Shown in pieces: positions 8,002 through 16,364 of a stretch of DNA of 64,000 nt (the stretch's first letter is position 1; every line of letters starts with the position of its first letter). Source of the DNA: JAVJSF01 sp040219555. Its GTDB lineage: Bacteria > Actinomycetota > Thermoleophilia > Miltoncostaeales > Miltoncostaeaceae. The stretch spans positions 1-64,000 of the forward strand of contig JAVJSF010000017.1 of NCBI GenBank assembly GCA_040219555.1, written 5' to 3'. The notes under the pieces were generated by a model that saw nothing but the letters and a program-made list of their open reading frames with translations, was not told the DNA's origin and made no database searches. Position numbers and translations under genes: made by a program.

Positions 8002-9966
8002 GTGAGCACCCAGGGCCCGGCCATCACATCCCTCGAGTTGGAGAGCCGCCGCTTTCCCCCGCCCGCCGACCTCGCCGCCGGCGCGGTCGCCACGGCGGAC
8101 CTCTACGACCGCGCCGCCGCCGACCACGACGGCTTCTGGATGGACCAGGCGCTCACCCGCCTCGACTGGATGACCGCGCCGACGCTCTCGTGCGACCGCA
8201 GCCGCGCGCCGTTCTTCACCTGGTTCGCCGACGGGGTGCTCAACGCGAGCGTCAACTGCCTGGACCGGCACCTCGACACCGCCGGCGAGCGGGTGGCCTA
8301 CCACTGGGAGGGTGAGCCCGGCGACACGCTCGACCTCACCTACCGGGAGCTGCACGCCGAGGTCTGTCGCCTGGCGAACGGCCTCCGGGCCCTGGGGGTC
8401 GGCAAGGGCGACCGCGTTGCCATCTACCTGGGGATGGTGCCCGAGGTCGTCGTCGCGATGCTGGCGTGTACGCGCGTCGGCGCGGTCCACACGGTCGTGT
8501 TCGGTGGCTTCTCGCCCGACAGCCTGCGCGACCGCATCAACGACTGCGGCTGCCGCTGCCTGATCACCGGCGACGGTGCCCACCGGGCCGGCAAGGTGGT
8601 GCCCCTCAAGGCCAATGCCGACGCGGCGCTGGCCGAGTGCCCGGGCGTGAGCGACTGCGTGGTGGTGCGACGCACCGGCGGCGACATCGACTGGGTCGAG
8701 GGCCGCGATGTCTGGTACCACGACCTGGTGGAGGGACGGGACGCCGAGTGCACCCCGGAACCGATGGGTGCCGAGGACCCGCTCTTTGTCCTCTACACCT
8801 CCGGATCCACGGGCAAGCCCAAGGGGATCGTCCACACCACCGGTGGCTATCTGACGGGCACCTCGGCCACCCACCGGTGGGTGTTCGACCTGCGCGAGGA
8901 CGACGTCTACTGGTGCGCGGCGGACGTCGGCTGGATCACCGGCCACAGCTTCATCGTCTACGGGCCGCTGGTGAACGGCGCCACGAGCGTGCTCTACGAG
9001 GGCGCGCCCGGGACGCCGGACAAGGACCGCTGGTGGGACATCGCCGAGCGTCACGGGGTGACGATCCTCTACTGCGCGCCCACGGCGATCCGGACCTTCA
9101 TGAAGTGGGGCGCCGGGTACCCGGGCCGCCACGACCTCTCCGCGCTGCGCATCCTGGGGTCGGTGGGCGAGCCCATCAACCCCGAGGCCTGGATGTGGTA
9201 CCGCGACACCATCGGGGGCGGACGCACCCCGGTCGTGGACACCTGGTGGCAGACCGAGACCGGGCAACTGATGATCGCCCCGCTGCCCGGGGTGAGCACG
9301 CTGAAGCCGGGCTCGGCGGGACGTCCTCTGCCGGGGATCGTGGCCGACGTGGTCGACGGCGCCGGCGAGAGCGTGCCCGCCGGCCATGGCGGCTACCTGG
9401 TGATGCGCGAGCCGTGGCCGGCCATGCTGCGCACCCTGTGGGGCGACGACGACCGCTACGTCTCGACCTACTGGAGCGAGTACCCGGGGCTGTACCTGGC
9501 CGGCGACGGCGCCCGGCGCGACGCCGACGGCGACATGTGGCTCCTGGGGCGGATCGACGACGTGATGAACGTCTCGGGCCACCGCCTCTCGACCACCGAG
9601 ATCGAGAGCGCGCTGGTGGACCACCCGTCGGTGGCCGAGGCGGCCGTGGTGGGGCGCACGGACGAGACCACCGGTCAGGCCATCGCCGCGTTCGTGACCC
9701 TTCGCGAGGGGGTCGCCGGCGACGAGGACATCATCGCCACCCTGCGGGCGCACGTCGCCACCAAGATCGGCCCCATCGCGCGGCCGGCGTCGATCGTGCT
9801 GACCGACGACCTGCCCAAGACGCGTTCGGGCAAGATCATGCGCCGCCTGCTGCGTGACATCTCGGAGGAGCGGCACCTCGGCGACGTGACCACCCTCTCC
9901 AACGCCGAGGTGGTGGAGGAGATCGCCGCGCTGGCGGCCCGGCAGCGCAGCGAGGGCGAGAAGTAG
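8002..9966 (+). CDS. acs: Acetyl-CoA synthetase
   Basis: This 654-residue AMP-forming ligase activates acetate to acetyl-CoA through acetyl-AMP. It has the core adenylation motif YTSGSTGKPKG, the WWQTETG motif, GRIDDVMNVSGHR, and the C-terminal RSGKIMRR whose lysine (about residue 611) is the site of regulatory acetylation in the family. The length is normal for Acs. The GTG start has AAGGAG seven bases upstream. The gene stands alone with a strong hairpin after it. It is distinguished from propionyl-CoA synthetases only by overall similarity, so a related short-chain substrate is possible. Confidence 0.95.
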   Translation: MSTQGPAITSLELESRRFPPPADLAAGAVATADLYDRAAADHDGFWMDQALTRLDWMTAPTLSCDRSRAPFFTWFADGVLNASVNCLDRHLDTAGERVAYHWEGEPGDTLDLTYRELHAEVCRLANGLRALGVGKGDRVAIYLGMVPEVVVAMLACTRVGAVHTVVFGGFSPDSLRDRINDCGCRCLITGDGAHRAGKVVPLKANADAALAECPGVSDCVVVRRTGGDIDWVEGRDVWYHDLVEGRDAECTPEPMGAEDPLFVLYTSGSTGKPKGIVHTTGGYLTGTSATHRWVFDLREDDVYWCAADVGWITGHSFIVYGPLVNGATSVLYEGAPGTPDKDRWWDIAERHGVTILYCAPTAIRTFMKWGAGYPGRHDLSALRILGSVGEPINPEAWMWYRDTIGGGRTPVVDTWWQTETGQLMIAPLPGVSTLKPGSAGRPLPGIVADVVDGAGESVPAGHGGYLVMREPWPAMLRTLWGDDDRYVSTYWSEYPGLYLAGDGARRDADGDMWLLGRIDDVMNVSGHRLSTTEIESALVDHPSVAEAAVVGRTDETTGQAIAAFVTLREGVAGDEDIIATLRAHVATKIGPIARPASIVLTDDLPKTRSGKIMRRLLRDISEERHLGDVTTLSNAEVVEEIAALAARQRSEGEK

Positions 9967-9973
9967 GGACCCG

Positions 9974-10606
9974 TCAGACCAGGCCGGGCGGGGGCTCCCG
10001 TCCGGCCTGGGCGAGGCGGTCGCCCGCGTGGGCCAGCGCGTAGGTGACTGCCTGGGGCGGCGGGATCATGCGGTCGGCCTCGCGGTACCAGGCCAGGAGC
10101 CCCTCGAGGCAGAGCGCCAGGGCCAGCCGCTGGGAGGGGCCCGCACCGGCCGCGACGTGGCAGATCAGGGCGAGGGCCGCGATCTCGACGCTGGGCCCCG
10201 CGAACGGCGGGCTGTCGGTGAGGCGGGGCACCACCGAGCCGGCGCGGCCGTTGAGCACATCGAAGGCCACGCGCCCCTGCCCCGGCTCGTCCCACGACTC
10301 GATCGTCAGGAACTCGGCGACGCCCAGGGGCCCGAGGTGCACGAAGCGCCCCAGCGGATCGTCGGGGTGCTCCACGGACACCGCGGAGGCCACCTCCACC
10401 AGGCACTCCACCAGCCCCTGGATGCGGCGCTCCGGGGCGTTCGTGTAGGCGACGGCAGCCGCCCCCAGCACGGCGCGGATGCGCTCCGCGTCGGTGACCG
10501 GGCCGGCGCCGTGCGCCGCGCCCGCCTCGATGCGCGCCGACGCGCGCGAGGGCGCGTGCAGCACGACCTCGGCGACGGTGCGAGGGCGACTCCGGAACAA
10601 CTTCAT
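9974..10606 (-). CDS. Hypothetical protein, 210 residues
   Basis: No family recognised. The protein begins MKLFRSRPRTVAEVVLHAPS, a short basic segment followed by an alpha-helical soluble domain with no membrane segment or signal peptide. A hydrophobic helix around ALALICHVAAGAG and the conserved-looking LAWYREADRMIPPP lie in the C-terminal half. The ATG at 10606 is preceded by a G-rich site (GAGGGG). An in-frame start 33 bases further upstream is less likely. The gene is convergent with acs and divergent from the cation exporter. Confidence 0.6.
   Translation of the reverse strand: MKLFRSRPRTVAEVVLHAPSRASARIEAGAAHGAGPVTDAERIRAVLGAAAVAYTNAPERRIQGLVECLVEVASAVSVEHPDDPLGRFVHLGPLGVAEFLTIESWDEPGQGRVAFDVLNGRAGSVVPRLTDSPPFAGPSVEIAALALICHVAAGAGPSQRLALALCLEGLLAWYREADRMIPPPQAVTYALAHAGDRLAQAGREPPPGLV
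9979..10010. terminator. Terminator hairpin after acs
   Basis: CCAGGCCGGGCGGG and CCCGTCCGGCCTGG form a 14-pair stem with one G-U pair and a 4-base loop. It starts 12 bases after the acs stop and overlaps the last codons of the convergent 9974-10606 gene. Confidence 0.6.
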
Positions 10607-10731
10607 GCCCGCCCCCTCCCCATCGCTCTCGCGGCTCACGCCCGTACCGGCCGAGCCTAGCGATCGCCGTCGGGGAGGTCGGCGCGGTGCACGCCCGCGG
10701 CGGCGCGACCGCTAGCGTCCGGGGTCTGACC

Positions 10732-11640
10732 GTGGACCCACCGAGCGCCCCCAACCCGCCCGCCGACCCGTCGCGACGCAACCGCGCGGCGGCCCTCCTG
10801 TCGATCGTCTCGAACACCTGCCTGGTGATCGTGAAGCTGGTGGTCGGCCTGGTGACCGGCTCGGTGGCCGTCATCTCCGAGGCGGCCCACTCGAGCAGCG
10901 ACCTTCTGGCCTCGGGCATCGCCTACCTCGGGGTGCGCGCCTCGGCCCGGCCGGCCGACGACGACCACCGCTACGGCCACCACAAGGCCGAGAACCTGGC
11001 CGCCGGCCTGGAGGGCGTCCTCGTGCTCGCAGTGGGTGGCGTCGTGGCGGTGGAGTCGCTGCGCCGGCTGGTGGAGGGTGGCGAGCCGGTCGTGCACCTG
11101 GAGTGGGCCGTCGCCGTGATGGTGCTCTCGGCCGTCGTCAACACGGCTGTGGCACGGCACCTGTACCGGGTCGCGCGGGGCACCGGTTCGCCGGCGATCG
11201 AGGGCGACGCCGCGCACCTGAGCGCGGACGTGTGGACCTCCGCCGGCACGGCCGCGGGCCTGATGGTGGTGGCCGCCACGGGATGGGACGCCCTGGATGC
11301 CGCCATCGCGCTGGCGGTGGCGGGCTACGTGGTGTGGCTGGGACTGCGCCTCACGGGCCGGGCGGCGCAGGCGCTGCTGGACCACACGCCCCCGGAGGCG
11401 GACCTCGCGGCCATCGAGCGGACCCTCGGCGAGCTGGCCGGCGACGGGGTGAGCTTCCACGCCGTGCGGGCCCGGCGGGCCGGCAGCACCACCCACATCG
11501 ACCTGCACATGGTGGTGCCGCCCGAGACCACGGTGCGCGAGGGGCACCGCATGAGCGGGCGGGTGAAGTCGGCGCTCACCGACGCCGTGGCCGACGCGGA
11601 CGTGCTGATCCACCTGGAGGACCACGGCCGCTCGCGCTGA
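10732..11640 (+). CDS. CDF-family cation efflux transporter
   Basis: A 302-residue cation-diffusion-facilitator protein that would export divalent metal (zinc, manganese, iron or cobalt) by proton antiport. Six transmembrane helices can be placed. The metal-site motifs are HSSSD in helix 2 and HLSAD in helix 5, followed by a cytoplasmic C-terminal domain of about 90 residues with THIDLHMVV. After helix 2 the DDDHRYGHHKAEN segment is typical. I start at the GTG at 10732; a GTG at 10687 would add 15 residues. The metal cannot be assigned confidently from sequence. Confidence 0.88.
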   Translation: MDPPSAPNPPADPSRRNRAAALLSIVSNTCLVIVKLVVGLVTGSVAVISEAAHSSSDLLASGIAYLGVRASARPADDDHRYGHHKAENLAAGLEGVLVLAVGGVVAVESLRRLVEGGEPVVHLEWAVAVMVLSAVVNTAVARHLYRVARGTGSPAIEGDAAHLSADVWTSAGTAAGLMVVAATGWDALDAAIALAVAGYVVWLGLRLTGRAAQALLDHTPPEADLAAIERTLGELAGDGVSFHAVRARRAGSTTHIDLHMVVPPETTVREGHRMSGRVKSALTDAVADADVLIHLEDHGRSR

Positions 11641-11754
11641 CGGGGGGAGGCGACTTAGGCGCGACGGCCCGCGACAGGGACCCGGAGCCCGGCCGGGGCC
11701 CGATGGCACCCCGTGGCGCCGAACGAGCGCGGGGGGTGCTTGGTGCCGGATCCA

Positions 11755-11838
11755 TACCGGAGCCGGGACTCGAACCCGGACGCCCTGAGGGCAGAGGATT
11801 TTAAGTCCCCCGCGTCTGACCAGTTCCGCCACTCCGGC
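11755..11838 (-). tRNA. tRNA-Leu (anticodon UAA)
   Basis: The minus strand folds as a class II tRNA of 84 bases. It has a 7-pair acceptor stem (GCCGGAG with CTCCGGU, the first pair being G-U), anticodon loop ACTTAAAATC with TAA, an extended variable arm, and a T-arm with GTTCGAGTC. The 3' CCA is not encoded. Confidence 0.93.
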
Positions 11839-11922
11839 TGCGGCCCACAGGGTAGCCGGGGCGGGGCCACGGCCGCGATCCGGGAGCATCCGGATCCGGC
11901 CGCGACGCCGCCCCGTCCCACA

Positions 11923-12159
11923 TCAGCTCCTGAGGTCGGCCAGGTCGGCGCCGTGATTGATGTGGAACACGTTCCCGTCCACGACGAGGGCGGGCACCGA
12001 CACGACGCCGGCGGACTCCGCGCGCTCGATGGCCGCGGGGTCCTCGCCCAGGTGGACCGTCTCGATGGAGTACCGCGTCGTATCGATGGCGTTCGCAAGC
12101 CCCTGCTCGGCGCTCACGCACACGGGGCATCCCGCGTGGAAGAAGGTTGCAGTCGACAT
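11923..12159 (-). CDS. Thioredoxin/glutaredoxin-like protein with CPVC motif
   Basis: The 78-residue protein has a compact thioredoxin fold with the redox motif CPVC (Cys11 and Cys14) and a cis-proline turn at VSVPALVVDG. It lacks the extra helices of full thioredoxin and resembles thioredoxin-like or arsenate-reductase-associated small redoxins. It is likely a cytoplasmic disulfide reductant or redox carrier. The ATG is preceded by GGGAGC. The gene is divergent from a cysteine-rich MarR regulator, and the shared region carries two palindromic operators, so it is probably that regulator's target. Confidence 0.8.
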   Translation of the reverse strand: MSTATFFHAGCPVCVSAEQGLANAIDTTRYSIETVHLGEDPAAIERAESAGVVSVPALVVDGNVFHINHGADLADLRS

Positions 12160-12183
12160 CCGAGCTCCCTCGGTCGGAGCTTC

Positions 12184-12202
12184 TAGTAGCGAGTCGCTAC
12201 TA
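12184..12202. promoter_or_regulatory. Operator 1: 19-bp perfect palindrome
   Basis: TAGTAGCGA-G-TCGCTACTA is a perfect 9-1-9 palindrome. It overlaps the predicted -10 (GATAGT, reverse strand 12204-12199) of the thioredoxin-like gene, with a TTGACG -35 at 12227-12222 and a 17-base spacer. Binding here would block that promoter. Confidence 0.75.
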
Positions 12203-12227
12203 TCTCCCGCGGGGCGAGCGGCGTCAA

Positions 12228-12242
12228 GTAGCGAGTCGCTAC
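12228..12242. promoter_or_regulatory. Operator 2: 15-bp copy of the same palindrome
   Basis: GTAGCGA-G-TCGCTAC repeats the core of operator 1. The centres (12193 and 12235) are 42 bases apart, close to four helical turns, so two dimers would bind the same face. It overlaps TACAAT (12240-12245), a good -10 for the MarR gene, which would then be transcribed from about its own ATG. Confidence 0.75.
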
Positions 12243-12251
12243 AATTGCGTC

Positions 12252-12815
12252 ATGACCGAGCGCGGCGCGGAACTGATCGATCGGCTCGCGTCGGTCCGGC
12301 GGGCGACCCGACGTGCCGCCGCCACGGGCGCCGGGCTCACGGCCGCCCAGCTCGATGCGCTCACCTACCTCGCCTCGTGCAACCGCTTCTCGGACACCCC
12401 GGCGGCCGTCGCGGAGTACCTGGCGACGACCCGCGGCACGGCATCGCAGAGCCTCCTCGCGCTCGAGCGCAAGGGACTGCTCCACCGGGAGCCGGACCCG
12501 CTGGACGGACGGGTCCACCACCTGAGGCCGACGGAGGCCGGCCTCGACCTGGTGGGCGCATCCGCCCGCGCGGATGCGGTCGCCGATGCGCTGGCCGCGC
12601 TCGGGCCCGACGCCGAACGCCTCGAGATCCTTCTGGAGCGCTGCTTGCGCACGGCACAGCTCCGGCGAGGTGGACGCACCTTCGGCACGTGCCGCGAGTG
12701 CCGGCACCTCGGAGGACGCCCGAGTGACCGCCGGTGCGGTCTCACCGGGCTGGGCCTGACGGAGGCCGATACCGGCCTCCTGTGCATCGAACACGAGCCG
12801 GTGCGGCCCGCCTAG
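12252..12815 (+). CDS. MarR-family regulator with C-terminal four-cysteine domain
   Basis: This 187-residue protein has a MarR winged helix at residues ~30-100: a recognition helix around TTRGTASQSLLALERKG and the wing DPLDGRVHHLRPTEAG. After residue 140 it carries a cysteine module: Cys147-x2-Cys150-x11-Cys162-x15-Cys178. Such spacing could bind zinc or an iron-sulfur cluster, or form disulfides, giving redox or metal sensing. The ATG at 12252 sits about seven bases after a TACAAT -10, suggesting a leaderless mRNA. It probably represses itself and the divergent redoxin through the two palindromes. What the cysteines bind is inference. Confidence 0.85.
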   Translation: MTERGAELIDRLASVRRATRRAAATGAGLTAAQLDALTYLASCNRFSDTPAAVAEYLATTRGTASQSLLALERKGLLHREPDPLDGRVHHLRPTEAGLDLVGASARADAVADALAALGPDAERLEILLERCLRTAQLRRGGRTFGTCRECRHLGGRPSDRRCGLTGLGLTEADTGLLCIEHEPVRPA

Positions 12816-12817
12816 GC

Positions 12818-13030
12818 TCAGCGCCCGAAGGAGGCGGCTCCCGGGGTGCGGTCGATCGACCCGATGCGCGCCGACTCCACGGCCTCCGCCCAGCCCTCGT
12901 GCTGGACGGGCCAGCGCTCGAGCAGGGTCTCGTGACGGACGTGGCGCATGTTCTCCCCGCGGGCGAGGATGGTGCGCCGGCCGTCCATCACCTCGTTGGT
13001 GCTCGTCGTGGGATCCATGGCCGTGCTCAT
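12818..13030 (-). CDS. Hypothetical small protein, 70 residues
   Basis: No family recognised. It is charged and soluble with no cysteine or membrane segment. The central part MDGRRTILARGENMRHVRHETLLERW looks like a strand and helix. It starts at an ATG with AGGA nine bases upstream and ends two bases past the convergent MarR stop. The ppx gene ends 21 bases upstream on the same strand, so it may be the last gene of that operon. Confidence 0.5.
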   Translation of the reverse strand: MSTAMDPTTSTNEVMDGRRTILARGENMRHVRHETLLERWPVQHEGWAEAVESARIGSIDRTPGAASFGR

Positions 13031-13051
13031 GGCGGCGATCCTAACGCGGCG

Positions 13052-14008
13052 TCAGCGGATGTGAAACGTGTCGCCCAGGAGCCCGAGGGCCGCCAGTGCG
13101 AGCCCGTCCAGGATGTCGCGCTCACTGATCGTCACGCCATCCTCGCCGGCCTCCACCAGGACGCTCTCGATGATCGCCGCGCCGGCGACGATCACGCCGG
13201 CGCGCGCCGGCTCCAGCCCCGGGAGCTCACGCCGTTGCCCGAGCGTCATCCCCGCGAGCAGCTCGACCAGAGCGCTCACGCGCGCCAGTGCGAGGGTGTG
13301 GCCGTGCACGAGGGCCGGGTCGTAGCGGCCCAGGTCGATGGCGGCCAGGGTCGTCGCCGTCCCGGCCACGGCCACCGGCCGCGCCGGCCCACCGATGTGC
13401 CGCAGGCCGGCGCGAACCTGGGCGCGGGCGTCAGCGCGGACCGCGGCGAGCTCCGCCGCCGCCGGAGGGTCCCCGGCAATGTGGGCGTCGGTCTGGCGGA
13501 CGGCACCGAGCTGCATGCTCACCGACGCGGCGAGGACGCCGGCCGCCCCGCGCACCAGTTCCGTGCTGCCGCCGCCGACATCGACGACCATCACGGGATC
13601 CTCGTCGGGGACCGCGAGCGCGGCGCCGGCGAAGGCCAGCTCGGCCTCGGCCTCGCCCGCCAGCACGTGGACGCTCGCTCCCAGGTGGCGCTGGAGCATG
13701 GCGACCACCCGCTGACCGTTGGGCGCGTCGCGCGTCGCGCTGGTGCACGCGGCCACCACGCGGTCGGGCGCGAAGGCCCGCACCCGCTCGGCGTCGGCCA
13801 TCACCGCCTCCTCCAGGCGCGCCAGCGACTCCTCCGACAGCGTGCCGTCTTCGGCCGCCCCGCGGCGCAGGCCCACCACGGTCGTGCCCCGTACCCCCAC
13901 CGGCCCGTCCGTGCCCATCCCCTCGCAGCACAGCAGGCGCAGCGAGTTGGAGCCGACGTCCACCACCGCGATGCCCCCGGCGGCCGGTCCGGCCCCCGGG
14001 GGGATCAC
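13052..14008 (-). CDS. ppx: Exopolyphosphatase / guanosine pentaphosphatase (Ppx/GppA)
   Basis: The 318-residue protein has the actin-like ATPase fold of the family: the first phosphate loop AVVDVGSNSLRLL, the acidic RDAPNG region, and the second loop VVDVGGGSTELV. It lacks the C-terminal helical domain of E. coli Ppx, as is usual for the short actinobacterial forms. It would release phosphate from polyphosphate or hydrolyse pppGpp. ppk1 is in the same window but 38 kb away. The GTG start overlaps the stop of the upstream 110-residue gene as GTGA, so they are coupled. Confidence 0.92.
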   Translation of the reverse strand: MIPPGAGPAAGGIAVVDVGSNSLRLLCCEGMGTDGPVGVRGTTVVGLRRGAAEDGTLSEESLARLEEAVMADAERVRAFAPDRVVAACTSATRDAPNGQRVVAMLQRHLGASVHVLAGEAEAELAFAGAALAVPDEDPVMVVDVGGGSTELVRGAAGVLAASVSMQLGAVRQTDAHIAGDPPAAAELAAVRADARAQVRAGLRHIGGPARPVAVAGTATTLAAIDLGRYDPALVHGHTLALARVSALVELLAGMTLGQRRELPGLEPARAGVIVAGAAIIESVLVEAGEDGVTISERDILDGLALAALGLLGDTFHIR

Positions 14009-14337
14009 TTCAGGCTCTCGCGCCCCGGCGCGCGCACGGCGCCGAGCAGCCGGCCGGCGGCCGACGCCACCACGCCGAGCGCGGCGATGCGCCCCATGAG
14101 GTCGGATACCTCACCCTGGACTTGAGCCTGACGGGCGGGGAGCGCATCGGTGGCGGCCTGCAGGCGCTCCACCTCGGCGGTGAGTTCGGCGGTGGCACCC
14201 TGGGTGACCCCGAGCGCGGCCTTGGTGGTCCGCCACAGCCTCAGGCCCGAGAGCCCCAGCACGGCCAGACCGGCCAGGGCCCCCGCCAGACCGACCAGGA
14301 AGGCGATGAGGACGAGGTTGTCGATGATCCAGTCCAT
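14005..14337 (-). CDS. Membrane-anchored coiled-coil protein
   Basis: The 110-residue protein has one N-terminal transmembrane helix (residues ~7-32), then an amphipathic helix (AELTAEVERLQAATDALPAR onward) with heptad character. The design is similar to DUF948-type proteins, though I cannot confirm that family. No ribosome-binding site is visible before the ATG at 14337, so it may be leaderless. It overlaps ppx by four bases and is probably its operon partner. Confidence 0.6.
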   Translation of the reverse strand: MDWIIDNLVLIAFLVGLAGALAGLAVLGLSGLRLWRTTKAALGVTQGATAELTAEVERLQAATDALPARQAQVQGEVSDLMGRIAALGVVASAAGRLLGAVRAPGRESLK

Positions 14338-14386
14338 GGAGGGAGTATCGCAGGGTCGGCCCGGCACGCGGGATATCCTCAGGCCG

Positions 14387-15391
14387 GTGGCCACCCTCCC
14401 CCATGCGCAGCCCGGCCCGCCCCGGCTGGTGGAGGGCGCGCGGTTCGTGCCCGTCCAGGCCCTCGACGGGCGCCCGCACGTCGCCGTCGACTGCGCCGGG
14501 CGCGAGGGCACCGTCCTGGCGCTGTCGCACTGGCCCGCCGCAGGGACGCCGCCGCAGCTGGCCGCCGACACCTCGGCCCTGATCGCCGTGCGCTACCTGC
14601 AGGGGGACGCCGCCGGGCCGCCGGTGGACACGGTCACCTGCGACCACTACGACGAGGACGGCCTGATGGCCCTGTGGCTGCTGCTCGATCGGCCGGGGGC
14701 GGACGATCCGGCGCGGGCGCTCGCGGTGGCGGCGGCCGAGGCCGGCGACTTCCAGACCTGGACCGATCCCGTGGCGGCGAAGGTTGCCATCGCGGCGATG
14801 CGCATGGCCGAGCGAGGACACTCCCCGTTCCCCGAGGTGGCCCGCATCCTCGCGGGGGGCCGCGGGAGGGATCCCGCGGGCGACCTCTACCTGGCCGTGC
14901 TGCCGCGCGTGCGACGGCTGCTGGAGGATCCCGGGCGCCACCGCCTGCTGTGGGCACCGGTCTGGGAGCGGGTGGAGGCGGACATCGCGCTGCTGGATTC
15001 CGGCGAGGCCACCATCGAGGAGCGCCCGGCAGCCGACCTGGCCATCGTGCGGGCGCCGCGGCGCCTGCACGAGATGGCGGTGCACCCGCGCACGGCGATG
15101 ATGCGGGTGATGCACGCCACCCCGGACGGCGTGATGGTGGTGCGCCACCGCTACGAGACCTGGGTGGACTACGTCTCGCGCCCGCTCGCTCCGCGCGTGG
15201 ACCTGGCCGGCCTCCTGCCGCTGCTGCGCTCCCGCGAGACCGCTGCCGGCGTCTGGATGGCCGACGAGATGTCGGCCGTGCGGCCGAACCTCTACCTGCG
15301 CGGACCGCGCGGGGCGCCGGCGCGCTCGGCGCTGGATCCCGCCGCCCTGGCGGATCTGCTCGAGGAGTTCCTGGCACGGCGCCCGCGGTGA
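14387..15391 (+). CDS. DUF6687-type protein
   Basis: A 334-residue soluble protein resembling the actinobacterial DUF6687 family. Shared features are an N-terminal ARFVPVQALDGRPHVAVD strand pair, LALSHWPAAGTPP, a DTSALIAVRYL helix, and the motif DHYDEDGLMALW. The acidic DHYDEDG block, with His and several Asp, could bind metal, as in DHH-type phosphoesterases, but this is inference. The start is the GTG at 14387. It precedes the two ArsA-like ATPase genes by 22 bases and may belong to their operon. Confidence 0.65.
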   Translation: MATLPHAQPGPPRLVEGARFVPVQALDGRPHVAVDCAGREGTVLALSHWPAAGTPPQLAADTSALIAVRYLQGDAAGPPVDTVTCDHYDEDGLMALWLLLDRPGADDPARALAVAAAEAGDFQTWTDPVAAKVAIAAMRMAERGHSPFPEVARILAGGRGRDPAGDLYLAVLPRVRRLLEDPGRHRLLWAPVWERVEADIALLDSGEATIEERPAADLAIVRAPRRLHEMAVHPRTAMMRVMHATPDGVMVVRHRYETWVDYVSRPLAPRVDLAGLLPLLRSRETAAGVWMADEMSAVRPNLYLRGPRGAPARSALDPAALADLLEEFLARRPR

Positions 15392-15413
15392 CGGGTCGTT
15401 AACCTCATCCGGA

Positions 15414-16364
15414 GTGCCCGCTCCCACCCCACCGCTGGCCGACCGCCGCCTGAGCTTCGTGCTCGGCAAGGGCGGCTCCGGCAAGACCACCGTGTCGGCG
15501 GCCCTCGGCATCGCCGCCGCGCGGCGCGGCCTCCGCACCCTGGTGGTGGAGGTCTCGGCCCAGCACCGCCTGACCGAGCTGTTCCGCCTTCCCGGCGCCG
15601 CGACGCCGCACCGGGACGTGGAGGTGCGGCTCGCCCCGGATCTGTGGACCATCTCCATCGATCCCGAGCACGCCACCGAGGAATACCTGGTGCGCCAGCT
15701 GAAGGTGCGCCCGGTGGTGGAGTTGCTGGCCCGCAGCAAGGCGTTCAGCCACTTCACCCAGGCGGCCCCCGGCCTGGCCGAGCTGGTGACGCTGGGAAAG
15801 ATCTGGAGCCTGGCCGTGCACATGGGGCCCGACGGTCACACGCCGGTGTGGGACCGGCTGATCGTGGACCTGCCGGCCACCGGCCACGGAATCGCCCTGC
15901 TCGAGACCGCGCAGAACATCGAGGAGATGGTCTCGGGAGGGCCGATCAAGGACCAGGCCGGGCGCATCCAGCAGGTCGTGCGCCACCCCGCCGCCACGGG
16001 GATCGCGGTGGTCGCCCAGCCCGAGGAGCTGTCGGTCACCGAGGCCGTCGAGGCGATCGCCCGCCTGAAGGAGCTCGAGCTGCCCGTCGGGGGCGCGATC
16101 GTCAACGGCATGCGCCCAGCGCGTTTCGACGAGCCGGAGATGGACGTCCTGCGGCACCTGGCCCGGGAGGCGGACGGCCCCGCCGCGGTCGCGGCGCGGC
16201 TCGCGGTCGCCCATCAGGAGGCCGCCGAGCACGACGTCCGCCACCGGGACCGCCTGGCGGAGGCCGTCGACCTCACGCCCATCGAGCTGCCGCGACTGGT
16301 GCGCATGCGGATGGGGATCGGCGGGGTGGAGGAACTGGCCGCGCACCTGCCAGCCGCCGCATGA
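15414..16364 (+). CDS. ArsA/GET3-like ATPase, subunit A (with signature lysine)
   Basis: The 316-residue P-loop ATPase of the SIMIBI class has the deviant Walker A GKGGSGKTT with the signature lysine that reaches across the dimer, then switch I (VVEVSAQHRLTELF) and switch II (LIVDLPATGHG). It lacks the cysteine metal sites of arsenite ArsA and a clear tail-anchor-binding groove. The order and sequence of this pair match mycobacterial Rv3679-Rv3680 (GET3-like proteins). It overlaps the next gene as ATGA. It probably forms a heterodimer with that product. The cargo or substrate is unknown. Confidence 0.8.
   Translation: MPAPTPPLADRRLSFVLGKGGSGKTTVSAALGIAAARRGLRTLVVEVSAQHRLTELFRLPGAATPHRDVEVRLAPDLWTISIDPEHATEEYLVRQLKVRPVVELLARSKAFSHFTQAAPGLAELVTLGKIWSLAVHMGPDGHTPVWDRLIVDLPATGHGIALLETAQNIEEMVSGGPIKDQAGRIQQVVRHPAATGIAVVAQPEELSVTEAVEAIARLKELELPVGGAIVNGMRPARFDEPEMDVLRHLAREADGPAAVAARLAVAHQEAAEHDVRHRDRLAEAVDLTPIELPRLVRMRMGIGGVEELAAHLPAAA

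Noticed and set aside
12147..12252. MarR gene starting at 12147 (222 residues)
   Set aside because: That start lies upstream of both palindromes and would translate the operators. The ATG at 12252 directly follows a TACAAT -10 and gives a normal MarR N-terminus.
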